Counted from the first letter of the stretch, positions 1 through 12,953 are shown. The stretch is 64,000 bases of DNA from Prauserella rugosa (GCF_000719975.1 NZ_JOIJ01000005.1:266331-330330); one strand, 5' to 3'. Notes: generated by a model not told the origin, from the letters alone. Translations and numbers: made by a program.

Positions 1-1
1 C

Positions 2-1000
2 TCCCGCACGGCCAACCCGACGCGGACGGCGCTCGAGGAAGCACTCGCCGCGCTCGAGAACGCGCGGCACGCGCTGGCGTTCGGCTCGGGCATGGCCGCG
101 AGCGACGCCGTGCTCCGCACCGCTCTCCGCCCCGGCGACCACCTCGTGCTGGGCAACGACGTCTACGGCGGCACGTTCCGCCTCATCGACAAGGTGCTCA
201 CCGGCTGGGGCGTCACCTACAGCGTCGCCCACCTGTCCGATGTGGACGCGGTGCGGGCGGCGATGCGCCCGGAGACGAAGCTCATCTGGTGCGAGTCGCC
301 CACCAACCCGCTGCTCGGCATCTCCGACATCACCACGCTCGCCGAGATCGCCCACGAGGGCGGCGCGAAGCTCGTCGTCGACAACACCTTCGCCACGCCG
401 TACCTGCAGACCCCGCTCGACCTCGGCGCCGACGTCGTCGTGCACTCGACGACCAAGTACCTCGGCGGGCACTCCGACGTCGTCGGCGGTGCCGTCGTCA
501 CCGGCGACGACGAGCTGCGGGACCAACTGTTCTTCCTGCGCAACTCGGCCGGTGCGGTGCCGGGTGCCTTCGACGCGTGGCTGACCCTGCGCGGACTCAA
601 GACGCTGTCGGTGCGCATGGAACGGCACTGCGACAACGCCGAGCGGATCGCCGCGATGCTGCAGAGCCACCCGAAGGTCTCGCGCGTGTACTACCCGGGG
701 TTGTCCGAGCACCCCGGCCACGACGTCGCGGCGAAGCAGATGCGCCGATTCGGCGGCATGGTGTCGTTCGACCACGCCGACGGGGAGCAGGCAGCGCTGG
801 ACGCCGCCGCGGGCACCCGGCTGTTTGTGCTGGCCGAGTCGCTGGGCGGGGTCGAATCGCTGATCGAGCACCCCGGCCGCATGACCCACGCGTCCGTCGC
901 CGGTTCGCTTCTGCAGGTGCCGGCCGAACTGGTGCGCCTGTCGGTCGGTATCGAGGACGCCGAGGACCTCGTCGACGATCTGCGGCAGGCGCTCGGTTAG
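2..1000 (+). CDS. metB: Cystathionine gamma-synthase/lyase, 5' end cut off
   Basis: PLP-dependent Cys/Met metabolism enzyme. The family joins O-acyl-homoserine with cysteine to form cystathionine, or runs the lyase direction. The reading frame is open from base 2, so the true start lies before the window; the visible part begins SRTANPTRTALEEALAALE, which matches the conserved N-terminal third of the family. The PLP lysine is in HSTTKYLGGHSD (codon 455-457). The conserved SLGGVESLIEHP and MTHASV motifs near the C-terminus are present. M. tuberculosis metB (Rv1079) also lies next to greA, although here ilvA, hppD and other genes are inserted between them. Synthase and lyase cannot be separated from sequence alone. 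Confidence 0.93.
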   Translation, partial: SRTANPTRTALEEALAALENARHALAFGSGMAASDAVLRTALRPGDHLVLGNDVYGGTFRLIDKVLTGWGVTYSVAHLSDVDAVRAAMRPETKLIWCESPTNPLLGISDITTLAEIAHEGGAKLVVDNTFATPYLQTPLDLGADVVVHSTTKYLGGHSDVVGGAVVTGDDELRDQLFFLRNSAGAVPGAFDAWLTLRGLKTLSVRMERHCDNAERIAAMLQSHPKVSRVYYPGLSEHPGHDVAAKQMRRFGGMVSFDHADGEQAALDAAAGTRLFVLAESLGGVESLIEHPGRMTHASVAGSLLQVPAELVRLSVGIEDAEDLVDDLRQALG

Positions 1001-1019
1001 TCAGGCGACCCCGGTGGGG

Positions 1020-1292
1020 TCACGGCCGGTAGTTGCGCGGCTCTTCGCTGTGCTCGGTCGGGCCCTGCCGGTCGCCTGGCCGCACGCTCGGCAGGTCGTC
1101 GCCGTGCACGCAGCCGCCGATGAACTCGATGTGGTCGGCGTGGCGGATGTACTGGCCCTGGTCGCCGCACGAGGCCTGGCCGACGGTGAACACCGCGGCG
1201 CCGGTGAGCGCCAGCGCCGACACGACGCCCGCGAGCAGCGGGGTGACACGGCCCTGCGAGCGAGCGCCTCGCGATGCCGTCGGCCGTGCCAT
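1020..1292 (-). CDS. Small exported or membrane-anchored protein
   Basis: A 90-residue protein of unknown function. The chosen ATG has a clear GGAGGA ribosome site 5 bases upstream; longer in-frame extensions look non-coding. A basic N-terminus is followed by one hydrophobic segment (about residues 19-40, LLAGVVSALALTGAAVF), so it is either a signal peptide or a single anchor. The outside part is short, polar and has two cysteines (SCGDQGQ and GGCVHGD), which could form a disulfide. It lies tail-to-tail with metB and divergent from ilvA. No recognised domain. Confidence 0.7.
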   Translation of the reverse strand: MARPTASRGARSQGRVTPLLAGVVSALALTGAAVFTVGQASCGDQGQYIRHADHIEFIGGCVHGDDLPSVRPGDRQGPTEHSEEPRNYRP

Positions 1293-1402
1293 GCTGTTCC
1301 TCCGCTGAGTGGAATCGTCCCCCTGGTGCAAGCGCCAGGATACCCAATCCTCACGCGGCACATACACGCAAGCTCCGAAGTCGAAAGGGAGACCCCCACC
1401 GC

Positions 1403-2626
1403 ATGTCCGCCACGCGGCTCGTCGACGTCGATCGCATCCTGCAGGCACGGGACCTGCTCGCCGGAATCGTGCGGACCACACCGATGGAACACGCACGCGA
1501 GTTCTCCGACGCGTTCGGCGGTCCGGTCCACCTCAAGTGCGAGAACCTGCAGCGCACAGGCTCGTTCAAGGTGCGGGGTGCGTACACGCGCATTCACGGG
1601 CTCTCGGCCGAGGAACGCGAGCGCGGTGTCGTGGCGGCCAGTGCGGGCAACCACGCCCAGGGTGTGGCGCTCGCCGCATCGCTGGTGGGCACGGCCTCGA
1701 CGGTGTTCATGTCGCGCAAGGCGCCGCTGCCCAAGGTGGCGGCCACCCGCGGCTACGGCGCCGACGTACACCTTGTCGGTGCGGCGCTGGAGGAGGCGTT
1801 CACCGCGGCCATCGAGTTCGCCGAACGCACCGGAGCGGTGTTCATCCACCCCTTCGACCACCCGGACATCATCGCCGGACAGGGCACCGTCGGACTGGAG
1901 ATCCTCGAGCAGGTTCCCGACGTGCGCACGGTACTGGTGTCCACCGGGGGCGGCGGACTCGTGGCGGGCGTGGCCAGTGCCGTCAAGGCACGCAGGCCGG
2001 ACGTGCGGCTGGTCGGCGTGCAGGCCGATTCGGCCGCGTCGTTCCCGCCCTCCCTGTCCGCGGGCGAGCCGGTCGCGCTCGAGGCCACCCAGACCCTCGC
2101 CGACGGGATCGCCGTGGCGAAACCGGGGGAGCTGACGTTCCGGCACGTGACGTCGCTCGTCGACGACGTCGTCACGGTGACCGAGGAAGGCCTGTCCAGG
2201 GCGGTGCTGAACTGCCTCGAGCGCAGGAAACTCGTCGTCGAACCGGCGGGCGCCGCGCCCGTCGCGGCGCTGTTGGAGCACGTGGGAGCGTTCGAACCGC
2301 CCGTCGTGGCCGTGCTGTCCGGCGGGAACGTCGACCCGCTGCTGTTGATGCAGATCATCCAGCACGGCATGACCGCGGCGGCGCGCTACCTGTACGTGCG
2401 GCTGTGGGTGCCCGACCGGCCCGGTTCGCTCGCGGGTGTCGTCACGCGGCTGAGTGAACTCGGCGCGAACATCGTCGACATCGAGCACTCCCGCATCTCC
2501 GGGCGACTCGGCGTTGGCGAGGTGGAGGTGGCGCTGAAACTGGAGACGCGAGGCCCGCAGCACTGCCAGGACGTCATCGCCGAACTCCAGCGTGCCGGCT
2601 ACACGGTCGACGCGGCCGACCACTGA
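1403..2626 (+). CDS. ilvA: Threonine ammonia-lyase (threonine dehydratase)
   Basis: Deaminates threonine to 2-oxobutanoate, the first committed step of isoleucine synthesis, or does so catabolically. 407 residues from an ATG preceded by GAAAGGGAG. PLP lysine K56 lies in GSFKVRGA, followed by SAGNHAQG (80-87) and the glycine loop STGGGGLVAG that holds the PLP phosphate. After about residue 330 there is a single ACT-type domain starting near LYVRLWVPDRPGSL. This is the short architecture with one C-terminal ACT domain rather than the longer E. coli IlvA with two regulatory subdomains. The start lies 110 bases from the divergent small gene. Confidence 0.93.
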   Translation: MSATRLVDVDRILQARDLLAGIVRTTPMEHAREFSDAFGGPVHLKCENLQRTGSFKVRGAYTRIHGLSAEERERGVVAASAGNHAQGVALAASLVGTASTVFMSRKAPLPKVAATRGYGADVHLVGAALEEAFTAAIEFAERTGAVFIHPFDHPDIIAGQGTVGLEILEQVPDVRTVLVSTGGGGLVAGVASAVKARRPDVRLVGVQADSAASFPPSLSAGEPVALEATQTLADGIAVAKPGELTFRHVTSLVDDVVTVTEEGLSRAVLNCLERRKLVVEPAGAAPVAALLEHVGAFEPPVVAVLSGGNVDPLLLMQIIQHGMTAAARYLYVRLWVPDRPGSLAGVVTRLSELGANIVDIEHSRISGRLGVGEVEVALKLETRGPQHCQDVIAELQRAGYTVDAADH

Positions 2627-2639
2627 CCGGAGGGTGAGC

Positions 2640-2683
2640 GCCCCGGCGGCGCCGCGCTCGGTGGGAGCGGACACCGCCGGGGC
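2640..2683. terminator. Hairpin between convergent ilvA and hppD
   Basis: A 10-bp perfect inverted repeat, GCCCCGGCGG with CCGCCGGGGC, separated by 24 bases. It lies just after the ilvA stop and before the hppD stop, so it could end transcription from both sides. There is no U-tract, which is normal in actinobacteria. Confidence 0.5.
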
Positions 2684-2713
2684 CTTCCCCTCCCCAGCCC
2701 CCGTGGAAGCGGG

Positions 2714-3992
<1,279 letters not shown>

Positions 3993-4000
<8 letters not shown>

Positions 4001-4493
4001 AATGCCCAGGAGGTCGGCGGTGGAACTGGACGCACTCGACGCCCGGTTGCTGTTGCTGCTCACCGACGCGCCGCGGATCGGGGTGCTCGAATGCGCGCGC
4101 AGACTCGGCGTCGCGCGCGGCACGGTGCAGGCCCGCCTCGACCGCATGTCCGCGAGCGGCGTGCTCACCGGGTTCCCGCCCGAGCTGCAGCTCGACGCCG
4201 TCGGCTACGGGCTGACGGCGTTCGCCGTGCTGGAGATCGCGCAGGGCAGACGCGGGGAGGTGGCCCAGGCCCTCGCCGCGATCGACGAGGTGTGCGAGGT
4301 CCACGCGACCACGGGACAGGGTGACCTGTTCGTCCGCATGGTCGCCCGCTCCAACGACGACCTGCAGCGCGTGATCGACGACGTCGTCGGCGTTCCGGGC
4401 GTCCTGCGGACGTCGACGTCCATCGCGCTGTCCACGCCCGTCGCGCCCCGCGTCCGGCCGCTGCTCGAACGCATCGCCCGCGGCGAGCGGTGA
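3993..4493 (+). CDS. Lrp/AsnC family transcriptional regulator
   Basis: 166 residues. An N-terminal winged helix-turn-helix (about residues 10-60; LDARLLLLL ... ARRLGVARGTVQARLDRM) is followed by an AsnC-type ligand-binding domain with the usual beta-alpha-beta pattern (LTAFAVLEIAQ, then VHATTGQGDLFVRMVARSNDDLQ). Proteins of this family sense amino acids or related acids and often control a divergent gene, here hppD, suggesting tyrosine or an aromatic intermediate as ligand (inference). An internal GTG at about 4020 could also serve as a start. Confidence 0.88.
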
Positions 4494-4497
4494 GCGC

Positions 4498-5304
4498 TCA
4501 CCCGGCGATCTGCTCCAGATAGCGCGCCGCCGACCGCTCGACGACCCGCTTCGCCTCGCCGAGGACCACCGCGTCCCACCACGCGCCGTAGATGTGGTCG
4601 AACTCGACGTCGGCCAGCAGCTCGGCCGCGCGGCGCACCACGCTCGGCCGCTCCGGGATGTGGTTGGGATAGCTGTACATGAACGCGACCAGTTCGCGAT
4701 TCGGTACGACCTGCACGATGTCGCCCGTGCACAGCGCACCGCGGCCGCCCGCACCGTCGCGCCAGTGCAGCACGGTGCCGCCGTCGAAGTGCACACCCAG
4801 GTTCAGCAGTGTCAGGTCGTCCGCCAGCCGGAGCGTGTCGCCGTTCCAGAAGCGGATGCGCTCGCTCGGTCTGCCGACCCAGTGGCGATCCCGTTCGTGC
4901 AGGTAGATCGGGACGTCGAACTTCTCGGCCCAGTCGACCATGGTCGTGTAGTAGTGCGGGTGACTGATGGCGATCGCCGTGATCCCGCCCAGTTCGTCGA
5001 CGTGCCGGACGAGGTCGTCGTCCAGGTAGGCCACGCAGTCCCACAGCACGTTGCCGGACGCCGCAGGCACGACGAGTGCACGCTGGCCGATCGCGAATCG
5101 TTCGCGGGTTCCGACGCCGTACACGCCTGGCGCCTGCTCGCGGGTCTCCACCGTGTAGCCGTCCTCGCGCAGTTGCCGCAGGCTCGTCCACTGCTGGCCG
5201 GACGGCGGCACGTACTGGCGTTCGTCCTCGCAGATCGGACAGTCGCTACGGGGGCTCGCGTACTGGGTCCCACAGGTGACACACAGCGGCAGGTCGGCGC
5301 TCAT
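4498..5304 (-). CDS. MBL-fold protein with N-terminal zinc ribbon
   Basis: 268 residues from an ATG directly after GGAG. The first 30 residues hold two CxxC pairs (CVTCGTQ and CPICEDE), a zinc-ribbon pattern. The rest is a metallo-beta-lactamase fold. Its first metal motif reads SHPHYYTTMVDWA rather than the canonical HxHxDH, so the D-H pair is replaced. Later elements are partly kept: LGVHFDGG, CTGDIVQVV and YSYPNHIPERP. Substrate unknown. It is convergent with the Lrp gene, with 4 bases between stops. Longer upstream in-frame sequence includes the greA terminator and is not coding. Confidence 0.82.
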   Translation of the reverse strand: MSADLPLCVTCGTQYASPRSDCPICEDERQYVPPSGQQWTSLRQLREDGYTVETREQAPGVYGVGTRERFAIGQRALVVPAASGNVLWDCVAYLDDDLVRHVDELGGITAIAISHPHYYTTMVDWAEKFDVPIYLHERDRHWVGRPSERIRFWNGDTLRLADDLTLLNLGVHFDGGTVLHWRDGAGGRGALCTGDIVQVVPNRELVAFMYSYPNHIPERPSVVRRAAELLADVEFDHIYGAWWDAVVLGEAKRVVERSAARYLEQIAG

Positions 5305-5359
5305 GGCTCCAGCGTCGCAGAAACCGAACGCCGGCTCTCCGCGAAGACCGCCAGGGACG

Positions 5360-5402
5360 ACGAAACGGCGCGCCCTGGCCGAAGCCGGGCGCGCCGTTTC
5401 GT
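5360..5402 (-). terminator. Strong terminator downstream of greA
   Basis: A perfect 16-bp stem, ACGAAACGGCGCGCCC with its exact reverse complement, and an 11-base loop, 20 bases past the greA stop codon. There is no poly-U; long GC-rich stems of this kind are typical actinobacterial terminators. Confidence 0.82.
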
Positions 5403-5422
5403 GGTCACAGAATCGCGAGTGC

Positions 5423-5923
5423 TCAGCTCGCGCTGTAGGGCACCGCCTTGAGCAGCTTGACCTTCTCGGTCTTGCCGTTGGGCAGCGGGTACTCCCGCGT
5501 CTCGCCCTCCTTGGCACCGAGCAGGGCGGCTCCGAGCGGCGAGTCCGGCGAGTAGACCTCGAGGTCGCCTCCGCCGCCTTCCTCGCGCGTTGCGAGCAGG
5601 AACGTCTCGGAGTCGTCATCGCCGTCGTACTGGATGGTCAGCACCATGCCGGGCTCGGCGACCCCGTTGTTGGTCGGGGCCTCGCCGACTTTCGCGTTGC
5701 GCAGGAGCTCCTGCAGGTGACGGATGCGAGCTTCCTGCTGGCCCTGTTCCTCACGGGCGGCGTGGTAACCACCGTTCTCCTTGAGGTCGCCTTCCTCGCG
5801 GCTGTCGTTGATCCTCGCGGCGATGACCGGACGATTCTCGATCAACTCATCGAGCTCGTTCTTGAGCCTGTCGTAGGCATCCTGGGTCAGCCAGGTCACC
5901 TTGGTGTCGCTCACGGTCACCAT
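5423..5923 (-). CDS. greA: Transcription elongation factor GreA
   Basis: Binds the RNA polymerase secondary channel and stimulates cleavage of backtracked transcripts. 166 residues, the usual length. The N-terminal coiled coil carries the acidic tip region ([20 protein letters not shown]) and the C-terminal FKBP-like domain ends in [18 protein letters not shown]. The ribosome site AGGAGGAG sits so close to the ATG at 5923 that the GTG codons at 5920 or 5914 may be the real start. A perfect terminator follows. Position between metB and the DUF4307-mca pair matches M. tuberculosis Rv1080c. Confidence 0.97.
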   Translation of the reverse strand: MVTVSDTKVTWLTQDAYDRLKNELDELIENRPVIAARINDSREEGDLKENGGYHAAREEQGQQEARIRHLQELLRNAKVGEAPTNNGVAEPGMVLTIQYDGDDDSETFLLATREEGGGGDLEVYSPDSPLGAALLGAKEGETREYPLPNGKTEKVKLLKAVPYSAS

Positions 5924-6110
5924 CTCCTCCTAGCCTGCCGAACCTGGGTATACAGGACGGCCGCCACGCACCGGGCGTGGTTCGAAATAAAGGAAAGACA
6001 CGGCCCCTCCAGGACCGTGCCGATGGTGCAGGCTACCACGAAACGGCGCGCGGATGCTGCCGAACGCAATTGCGCCCGGGCATTCGGCGCCTCGTTCACT
6101 CCGTTGGCCG

Positions 6111-6572
6111 CTAGGGGCTTGACAGGTACTCGGGAATATCGTAGCTGCAGCCGTAGACGTCGGCGGTCACGGGTCGGCCGATGCTCTGGATCACCGTCGA
6201 CATCCGCCCTTGCTCGGGTGGGACGAGGATCTCTTTTCGTCCGCTTTCCTGGCCGGACAGGTTCCTCGCTCGTACAATGCACACCGCTTCGCGCGCCGGG
6301 TCGTCCCTGGTGACGTCGACCGTGATCTCCACGGCGTTGTTCGGCCGCTCCTCGTATCCGATGCGCTGCGCCTCGATCGGCGCACCCGCGAGGTTCTGAT
6401 ACCCGATGTAGGCCGCGACGCCGCTCGCCACCAGTGCGACCGCGGTGAACGTCCACGCCTGCCAGCGCTTCAGCTTGGTCCTCGGCTTCTTCCTGGCGCG
6501 GCCGTACCGGTCGGCGATCCGGTCAGTGCCGGACTCCGTGCCGGTCTCGGCGGAAGTGGGCTCCTCGGGCAA
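6111..6572 (-). CDS. DUF4307 membrane protein (Rv1081c type)
   Basis: About 153 residues. I place the start at a TTG (6572) because GGGAGG lies 8 bases before it; upstream in-frame sequence runs into the mca promoter. A charged N-terminus with [16 protein letters not shown] precedes one transmembrane helix ([19 protein letters not shown], about residues 45-65), and the remainder is a small extracytoplasmic beta-rich domain containing [20 protein letters not shown] and a second cysteine near the end. Function unknown. It is divergent from mca, as in M. tuberculosis. Confidence 0.8.
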   Translation of the reverse strand: MPEEPTSAETGTESGTDRIADRYGRARKKPRTKLKRWQAWTFTAVALVASGVAAYIGYQNLAGAPIEAQRIGYEERPNNAVEITVDVTRDDPAREAVCIVRARNLSGQESGRKEILVPPEQGRMSTVIQSIGRPVTADVYGCSYDIPEYLSSP

Positions 6573-6827
6573 AACGGAGGCCTCCCGGTAGGGACTGTCG
6601 TGGGTACCAGGAAGATGGACGTCATCCCCGGCGTTACGAGTATCGGGGGACCGCTCACGCGCGGGAGCTCCGGGGTCGGAGAGCGCGGGGCCGGTGGGCC
6701 TGGCCGGGTCCGGTGTACGGCGCGGTGCACACGGGGACCGGTGAGCGTGAGCCCCCGGCGAGCAGTAGCGCAGGCGAGCAATGGTGACGGTGACGGCACA
6801 ACTGGTGCGAGAGGGGTCTGGTCGGGC

Positions 6828-7745
6828 ATGACTGGATCGGACAGAGCGGAAACGATCGACGCCGCGAGCAAGGGCCTGCGGCTCATGGCCGTGCACGCCC
6901 ATCCCGACGACGAGTCGAGCAAGGGTGCGGCGACCATGGCCAGGTACGTGGCCGAAGGCGCCGAGGTGATGGTCGTGACCTGCACCGGAGGTGAGGCCGG
7001 CGACGTGCTGAACCCCGCGATGGACCGTCCGGAGGTGCACGAGCACATGGACGAGATCCGCCGCGAGGAGATGGCCAAGGCCGCCAAGATCCTGGGTGTG
7101 CAGCACCGTTGGCTCGGTTTCGTCGACTCGGGACTGCCCGAGGGTGACCCGCTTCCCCCGCTGCCGGAGGGTTGCTTCGCGCGCGTGCCGCTCGAGGAAT
7201 CCACCGAGGCGCTGGTGCGCGTGATGCGGGAGTTCCGCCCGCACGTCGTCATCACCTACGACGAGAACGGCGGCTACCCGCACCCGGACCACATCCGTAC
7301 CCACGAGGTGTCGATGGCCGCGTTCGAGGCCGCCGCCGATCCCGAGCGCTTCCCCGAGGCGGGGGACCCGTGGCAGGTGCTCAAGGTCTACTACGTGCAC
7401 GGCTTCTCGCGGGCGCGCATCACGGCCTTCCACGAGGCCCTGCTCGAGGCGGGGCAGGAGTCGCCGTGGGCCGAGTGGCTCGAGCGGTGGGACCCCGACA
7501 AGCCCGACGTCATGGAGCGCGTCACCACGCAGGTGCCCTGCGCCGACTACTTCGAGCAGCGGGACGACGCCCTGCGCGCGCACGCCACGCAGATCGACCC
7601 GAACAGCCGCTGGTTCGCCGTCCCGCTGGAGATCCAGCGGGAGCTGTGGCCGACCGAGGAGTACGAGCTGGCACGATCGTTGGTGGACAGCACGGTTCCG
7701 GAGGACGACCTGTTCGCGGGCGTCCGGGAGAAGGTGAGCTCATGA
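6828..7745 (+). CDS. mca: Mycothiol S-conjugate amidase
   Basis: Cleaves the amide bond of mycothiol S-conjugates, releasing a mercapturic acid for export and recycling GlcN-Ins; a detoxification enzyme confined to mycothiol-producing actinobacteria. 305 residues, LmbE/PIG-L zinc hydrolase fold. The zinc motif AHPDDES (residues 24-30) and the distal [12 protein letters not shown] motif are present. The long insert with [18 protein letters not shown] and the C-terminus [11 protein letters not shown] favour Mca over the deacetylase MshB. The stop overlaps the next start by 4 bases (ATGA). Confidence 0.94.
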   Translation: MTGSDRAETIDAASKGLRLMAVHAHPDDESSKGAATMARYVAEGAEVMVVTCTGGEAGDVLNPAMDRPEVHEHMDEIRREEMAKAAKILGVQHRWLGFVDSGLPEGDPLPPLPEGCFARVPLEESTEALVRVMREFRPHVVITYDENGGYPHPDHIRTHEVSMAAFEAAADPERFPEAGDPWQVLKVYYVHGFSRARITAFHEALLEAGQESPWAEWLERWDPDKPDVMERVTTQVPCADYFEQRDDALRAHATQIDPNSRWFAVPLEIQRELWPTEEYELARSLVDSTVPEDDLFAGVREKVSS

Positions 7746-8113
7746 CGTTGTCCGCGGCGATGGCGACCCCGGCGATGGCGGCGACCTCCGTGCTCGCGCA
7801 GCAGCAGGACACCGGTGGTCAGGGTGAGGACTTCGGCAAGTCGTCCCCGGTCGGCCTGCTGTTGATGATCGTCTTCCTGATCGCGGTCGTCTTCCTCGTC
7901 CGCTCCATGACCAAGCACCTCAAGCGGGTCCCCGCGAGCTTCGACACCGAGGAGGCCACGGACTCCGGTGACGCCGGCGAGGGTGCCGACGTCGCCGGGG
8001 GCGCGGACGCCTCCGACGGCTCGGAGGCTTCCGGCGGCGAAGGGCAGACCTCTGCGCAGCGCACGGCCGTCTCGACGGCACAGGCGGACAAGCCCAAGGC
8101 CGAGGATTCCTGA
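7742..8113 (+). CDS. Membrane protein coupled to mca (Rv1083 type)
   Basis: 123 residues, starting at an ATG that overlaps the mca stop (ATGA), so translation is probably coupled. A short hydrophobic N-terminus is followed by one firm transmembrane helix at about residues 40-58 ([20 protein letters not shown]), a basic cytoplasmic edge (TKHLKRVP), and a long acidic, Ser/Ala/Gly-rich tail that looks disordered. No enzymatic motif. The pairing with mca is conserved in mycobacteria, so a role in mycothiol-conjugate handling is possible but not shown. Confidence 0.82.
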   Translation: MTLSAAMATPAMAATSVLAQQQDTGGQGEDFGKSSPVGLLLMIVFLIAVVFLVRSMTKHLKRVPASFDTEEATDSGDAGEGADVAGGADASDGSEASGGEGQTSAQRTAVSTAQADKPKAEDS

Positions 8114-8120
8114 CCGCACG

Positions 8121-8753
8121 TCAGGCGAACAGGAAGGCGTGGCCGGACGGCAGGCGCACGGGGGTCAGTGCCGTCGGCGCGCGCTCGGACATCCGGATGA
8201 CGGTCGTCCATCCGGGAGGGCCTGCGCCCTTCGCGCGGAACGTCGCCCACGACAGCGCCACGCCGAGGTACTCGCGGTAGAACCGGGCGGCGGCGCTCGG
8301 CGTGGTCGACGTGTGCAGCATCCTGCCCGGCGTGCCCGGGCTGCCCGGCGGATGTGACCAGCCGGCGAACCTCCCCGGCTGCCAGAAGGACACGGCGGCG
8401 CCGAACGGATCGACGACGGTGGCCAGCTCGCCCAGGTCCGCGATGCTCGAGGGTGGGACCACGGATGCCGCTCCGGCGGCCACGGCGCGCCGGTGGGTCT
8501 CACGGGTGTCGTGGACTTGCAGGTAGTAGCTCACGTGCGGTGGCGTGCCGTCGGGGTGAACCTCGCCGTCGAGCGCGCTCAGGCCGGCCACCCAGTGTCC
8601 GGAGAAGCGAGCCTTGCGTGCGGTGGCCGCGTCGCGGTGGTCGTCCGGGTCGGGCAGGCATTCCCAGTCGAGAGCGGCGCCGAGTTCGCGCCCGGTCGTG
8701 TCGAGATCGGGCGTCTTGATGTCCATCCAGCAGAACTCGCCTGCGCCCCGCAT
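8121..8753 (-). CDS. VOC (glyoxalase/bleomycin-resistance fold) protein
   Basis: 210 residues with two VOC modules. The first runs to about residue 125 (FCWMDIKTPDLDTT ... VVDPFGAAVSFWQPGRF) and the second, shorter one from LHTSTTPSAAARFYREYLG. The pattern resembles the mycobacterial CFP32/Rv0577 family, but this protein is shorter than that roughly 260-residue protein. The usual metal-binding His/Glu set is not obvious. Ends 7 bases from the mca-operon stop, convergent with it. Function unknown. Confidence 0.78.
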   Translation of the reverse strand: MRGAGEFCWMDIKTPDLDTTGRELGAALDWECLPDPDDHRDAATARKARFSGHWVAGLSALDGEVHPDGTPPHVSYYLQVHDTRETHRRAVAAGAASVVPPSSIADLGELATVVDPFGAAVSFWQPGRFAGWSHPPGSPGTPGRMLHTSTTPSAAARFYREYLGVALSWATFRAKGAGPPGWTTVIRMSERAPTALTPVRLPSGHAFLFA

Positions 8754-8925
8754 ACCTCAGCATGACGTGTCCGATTCGCTCCAATCAACCGGAATGGTGC
8801 GTTCGTGCCGGGCGTGGACCGGGGCTACCACAGCGTCAAGGTCGACGCGTGCCTCGACCTCGCGGAGGCAGAGCTGGCGGTCGCTCGGGTGGAGGCGGTC
8901 GGGGAGAGGTGAGACCCTGTCGACC

Positions 8926-10932
<2,007 letters not shown>

Positions 10933-11044
10933 CCGGAGCAGCCGCGGTGACCGGGCGGCGCGGGATGTCTACTGTGGAGCGACCATCCGGTGCGGGTCCG
11001 CATGTCACAGTGCATTCGGCGGGTTCCTCGGGCAGGCTGGCGAC

Positions 11045-12931
11045 ATGAATCCCCTGACAGAGGTCCTCGACGGCAGGTGGGCTGAGGTACGTCGTGACGT
11101 GCGCGCCCAGATGGAGAACTCGGCCCAGCCGCAGGACTACGGCCTCGACCGCGAGCAGCACCGCGCGCAGGTGCTCGACCAGCTGCACGAACTGGCGCAG
11201 ACCGGGCGTCCGCAGCTCGGCTTCCCCGCCGAGTACGGCGGCAAGGGCGACATCGGCGGATCGATCGTCGCCTTCGAGATGCTGGCGCTGGGTGACCTGT
11301 CGGTGATGGTCAAGGCCGGCGTCCAATGGGGCCTGTTCGGCGGTGCCGTCGAGCTGCTGGGCACGCGCCGGCACCACGAGCGCTACCTGCGGCAGATCAT
11401 GGATCTCGAGCTGCCGGGCTGCTTCGCGATGACCGAGTACGGCCACGGCTCGGACGTGCAGAACCTGCGCACCACCGCGACCTACGATCCGGCCACGCAG
11501 GAGTTCGTGGTGCACACGCCCGACGTGTCGGCGCGTAAGGAGTACATCGGCAACGCCGCGAGGGACGGCCGCATGGCTGCCGTGTTCGCGCAGCTCATCA
11601 CCGGTGGGGAAAGCCGTGGTGTGCACGCGTTCCTCGTCCCGATCCGCGACGAGGACGGTGGTGCACTGCCGGGAGTGACGATCGAGGACTGCGGGCACAA
11701 GGCGGGCCTGAACGGGGTCGACAACGGCAGGCTGACCTTCGACCAAGTGCGGATTCCGCGCACGGCGCTGCTCAACCGGTACGGCGACGTCGCAGAGGAC
11801 GGCACGTACTCGAGCCCGATCGAGAGCGACGGCAGGCGGTTCTTCACGATGCTGGGCACGCTCGTGCGCGGCCGCATCAGTGTCGCGGGCAGTGCGGGCA
11901 GCGCGACGAAGCGCGCGCTGGCCATCGCGGTGCGCTACGGCGACCGGCGCAGGCAGTTCGAGAAGCCCGGGACCGACGACGAGGTCGTCGTGCTCGACTA
12001 CCTGGGTCATCAGCGCAAACTGCTGCCCGCGCTGGCCACGACGTACGCGCTGCACTTCGCGCAGGAGGAACTGGTCGCCGCGCTCGACGAGCTTCAGAAC
12101 ACGGCCGAACCCGACGAACGCGCGCGCAGGGAGCTCGAGTCGCACGCCGCGGGGGTCAAGGCCGTGGCGACGTGGCACGCGACCTCGACCATTCAGGCCG
12201 CGCGCGAGGCGTGCGGCGGCGCCGGATACCTCGCCGAGAACATCCTGCCGCAACTGAAGGCCGACACCGACGTGTTCACCACGTTCGAGGGCGACAACAC
12301 GGTGTTGCTGCAGCTCGTGGCGAAGGGCCTGCTCACCAGTTACAAGCAGGAGGTGCAGGACCTGCGCCCCATCGAGACGGTCCGGTTCCTCGCCGAGCAG
12401 GTCGTCGACGTGGTGATCGAACGGACCTCGGCGCGCAAGGTCATCGAACGCATCATGGACGCGTCCCCGCGACGCGACGACGAGGACTCGCTGTACGACC
12501 GGGCCTGGCAGATCAGCATGTTCGAGGACCGCGAGGAGCACGTGCTCGACAGCCTGGTCAAGCGGTTGCGGCGGGCAGGCAGGGACAACGGTTTCGAGGT
12601 GTTCAACAGCGCGCAGGACCACGTGTTGCGTGCCGGGAGGGTCCACGTCGACCGGATCGTGCTCGAGGCGTTCGTGGGCGCGATCGACCGGTGCACCGAC
12701 CCCGACACGAAGGCCCTGTTGGAGCGGGTGTGCGATCTGTACGCGCTGGCGAACATCGAGGCCGACCGCGCCTGGTTCCTCGAACACGGGCGGTTCACGG
12801 CCCAGCGCGGGAAGGCCGTCGTCGCCGCGGTCAACGAACTGTGCGCCGAGCTGCGTCCGCGTGCCCGTGAACTCGTCGACGCGTTCGCCGTGCCCGAGCG
12901 GTTCCTGCGGGCGCCGATCCTCGCCGACTGA
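11045..12931 (+). CDS. Acyl-CoA dehydrogenase/oxidase family enzyme
   Basis: 628 residues, longer than standard 380-residue acyl-CoA dehydrogenases and closer to the acyl-CoA oxidase layout. The flavin and substrate region has GCFAMTEYGHGSDVQNL, then FLVPIRDEDG. The C-terminal helical region carries ACGGAGYLAENILPQ and TFEGDNTVLLQLVAKGLL, whose glutamate fits the catalytic base position. An extra ACOX-like C-terminal helical domain covers about residues 440-628. Predicted role: first alpha,beta-oxidation step on an unknown acyl-CoA. It stands alone, so substrate cannot be inferred from neighbours. Confidence 0.88.
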   Translation: MNPLTEVLDGRWAEVRRDVRAQMENSAQPQDYGLDREQHRAQVLDQLHELAQTGRPQLGFPAEYGGKGDIGGSIVAFEMLALGDLSVMVKAGVQWGLFGGAVELLGTRRHHERYLRQIMDLELPGCFAMTEYGHGSDVQNLRTTATYDPATQEFVVHTPDVSARKEYIGNAARDGRMAAVFAQLITGGESRGVHAFLVPIRDEDGGALPGVTIEDCGHKAGLNGVDNGRLTFDQVRIPRTALLNRYGDVAEDGTYSSPIESDGRRFFTMLGTLVRGRISVAGSAGSATKRALAIAVRYGDRRRQFEKPGTDDEVVVLDYLGHQRKLLPALATTYALHFAQEELVAALDELQNTAEPDERARRELESHAAGVKAVATWHATSTIQAAREACGGAGYLAENILPQLKADTDVFTTFEGDNTVLLQLVAKGLLTSYKQEVQDLRPIETVRFLAEQVVDVVIERTSARKVIERIMDASPRRDDEDSLYDRAWQISMFEDREEHVLDSLVKRLRRAGRDNGFEVFNSAQDHVLRAGRVHVDRIVLEAFVGAIDRCTDPDTKALLERVCDLYALANIEADRAWFLEHGRFTAQRGKAVVAAVNELCAELRPRARELVDAFAVPERFLRAPILAD

Positions 12932-12953
12932 TCACGTCCGGTTCGCCGCGCCG

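Noticed and set aside
1001..2674. Long minus-strand open frame opposite ilvA
   Set aside because: It is the His/Arg/Gln-rich antisense shadow of a well-supported ilvA gene, as are the other very long antisense frames in this high-GC DNA.
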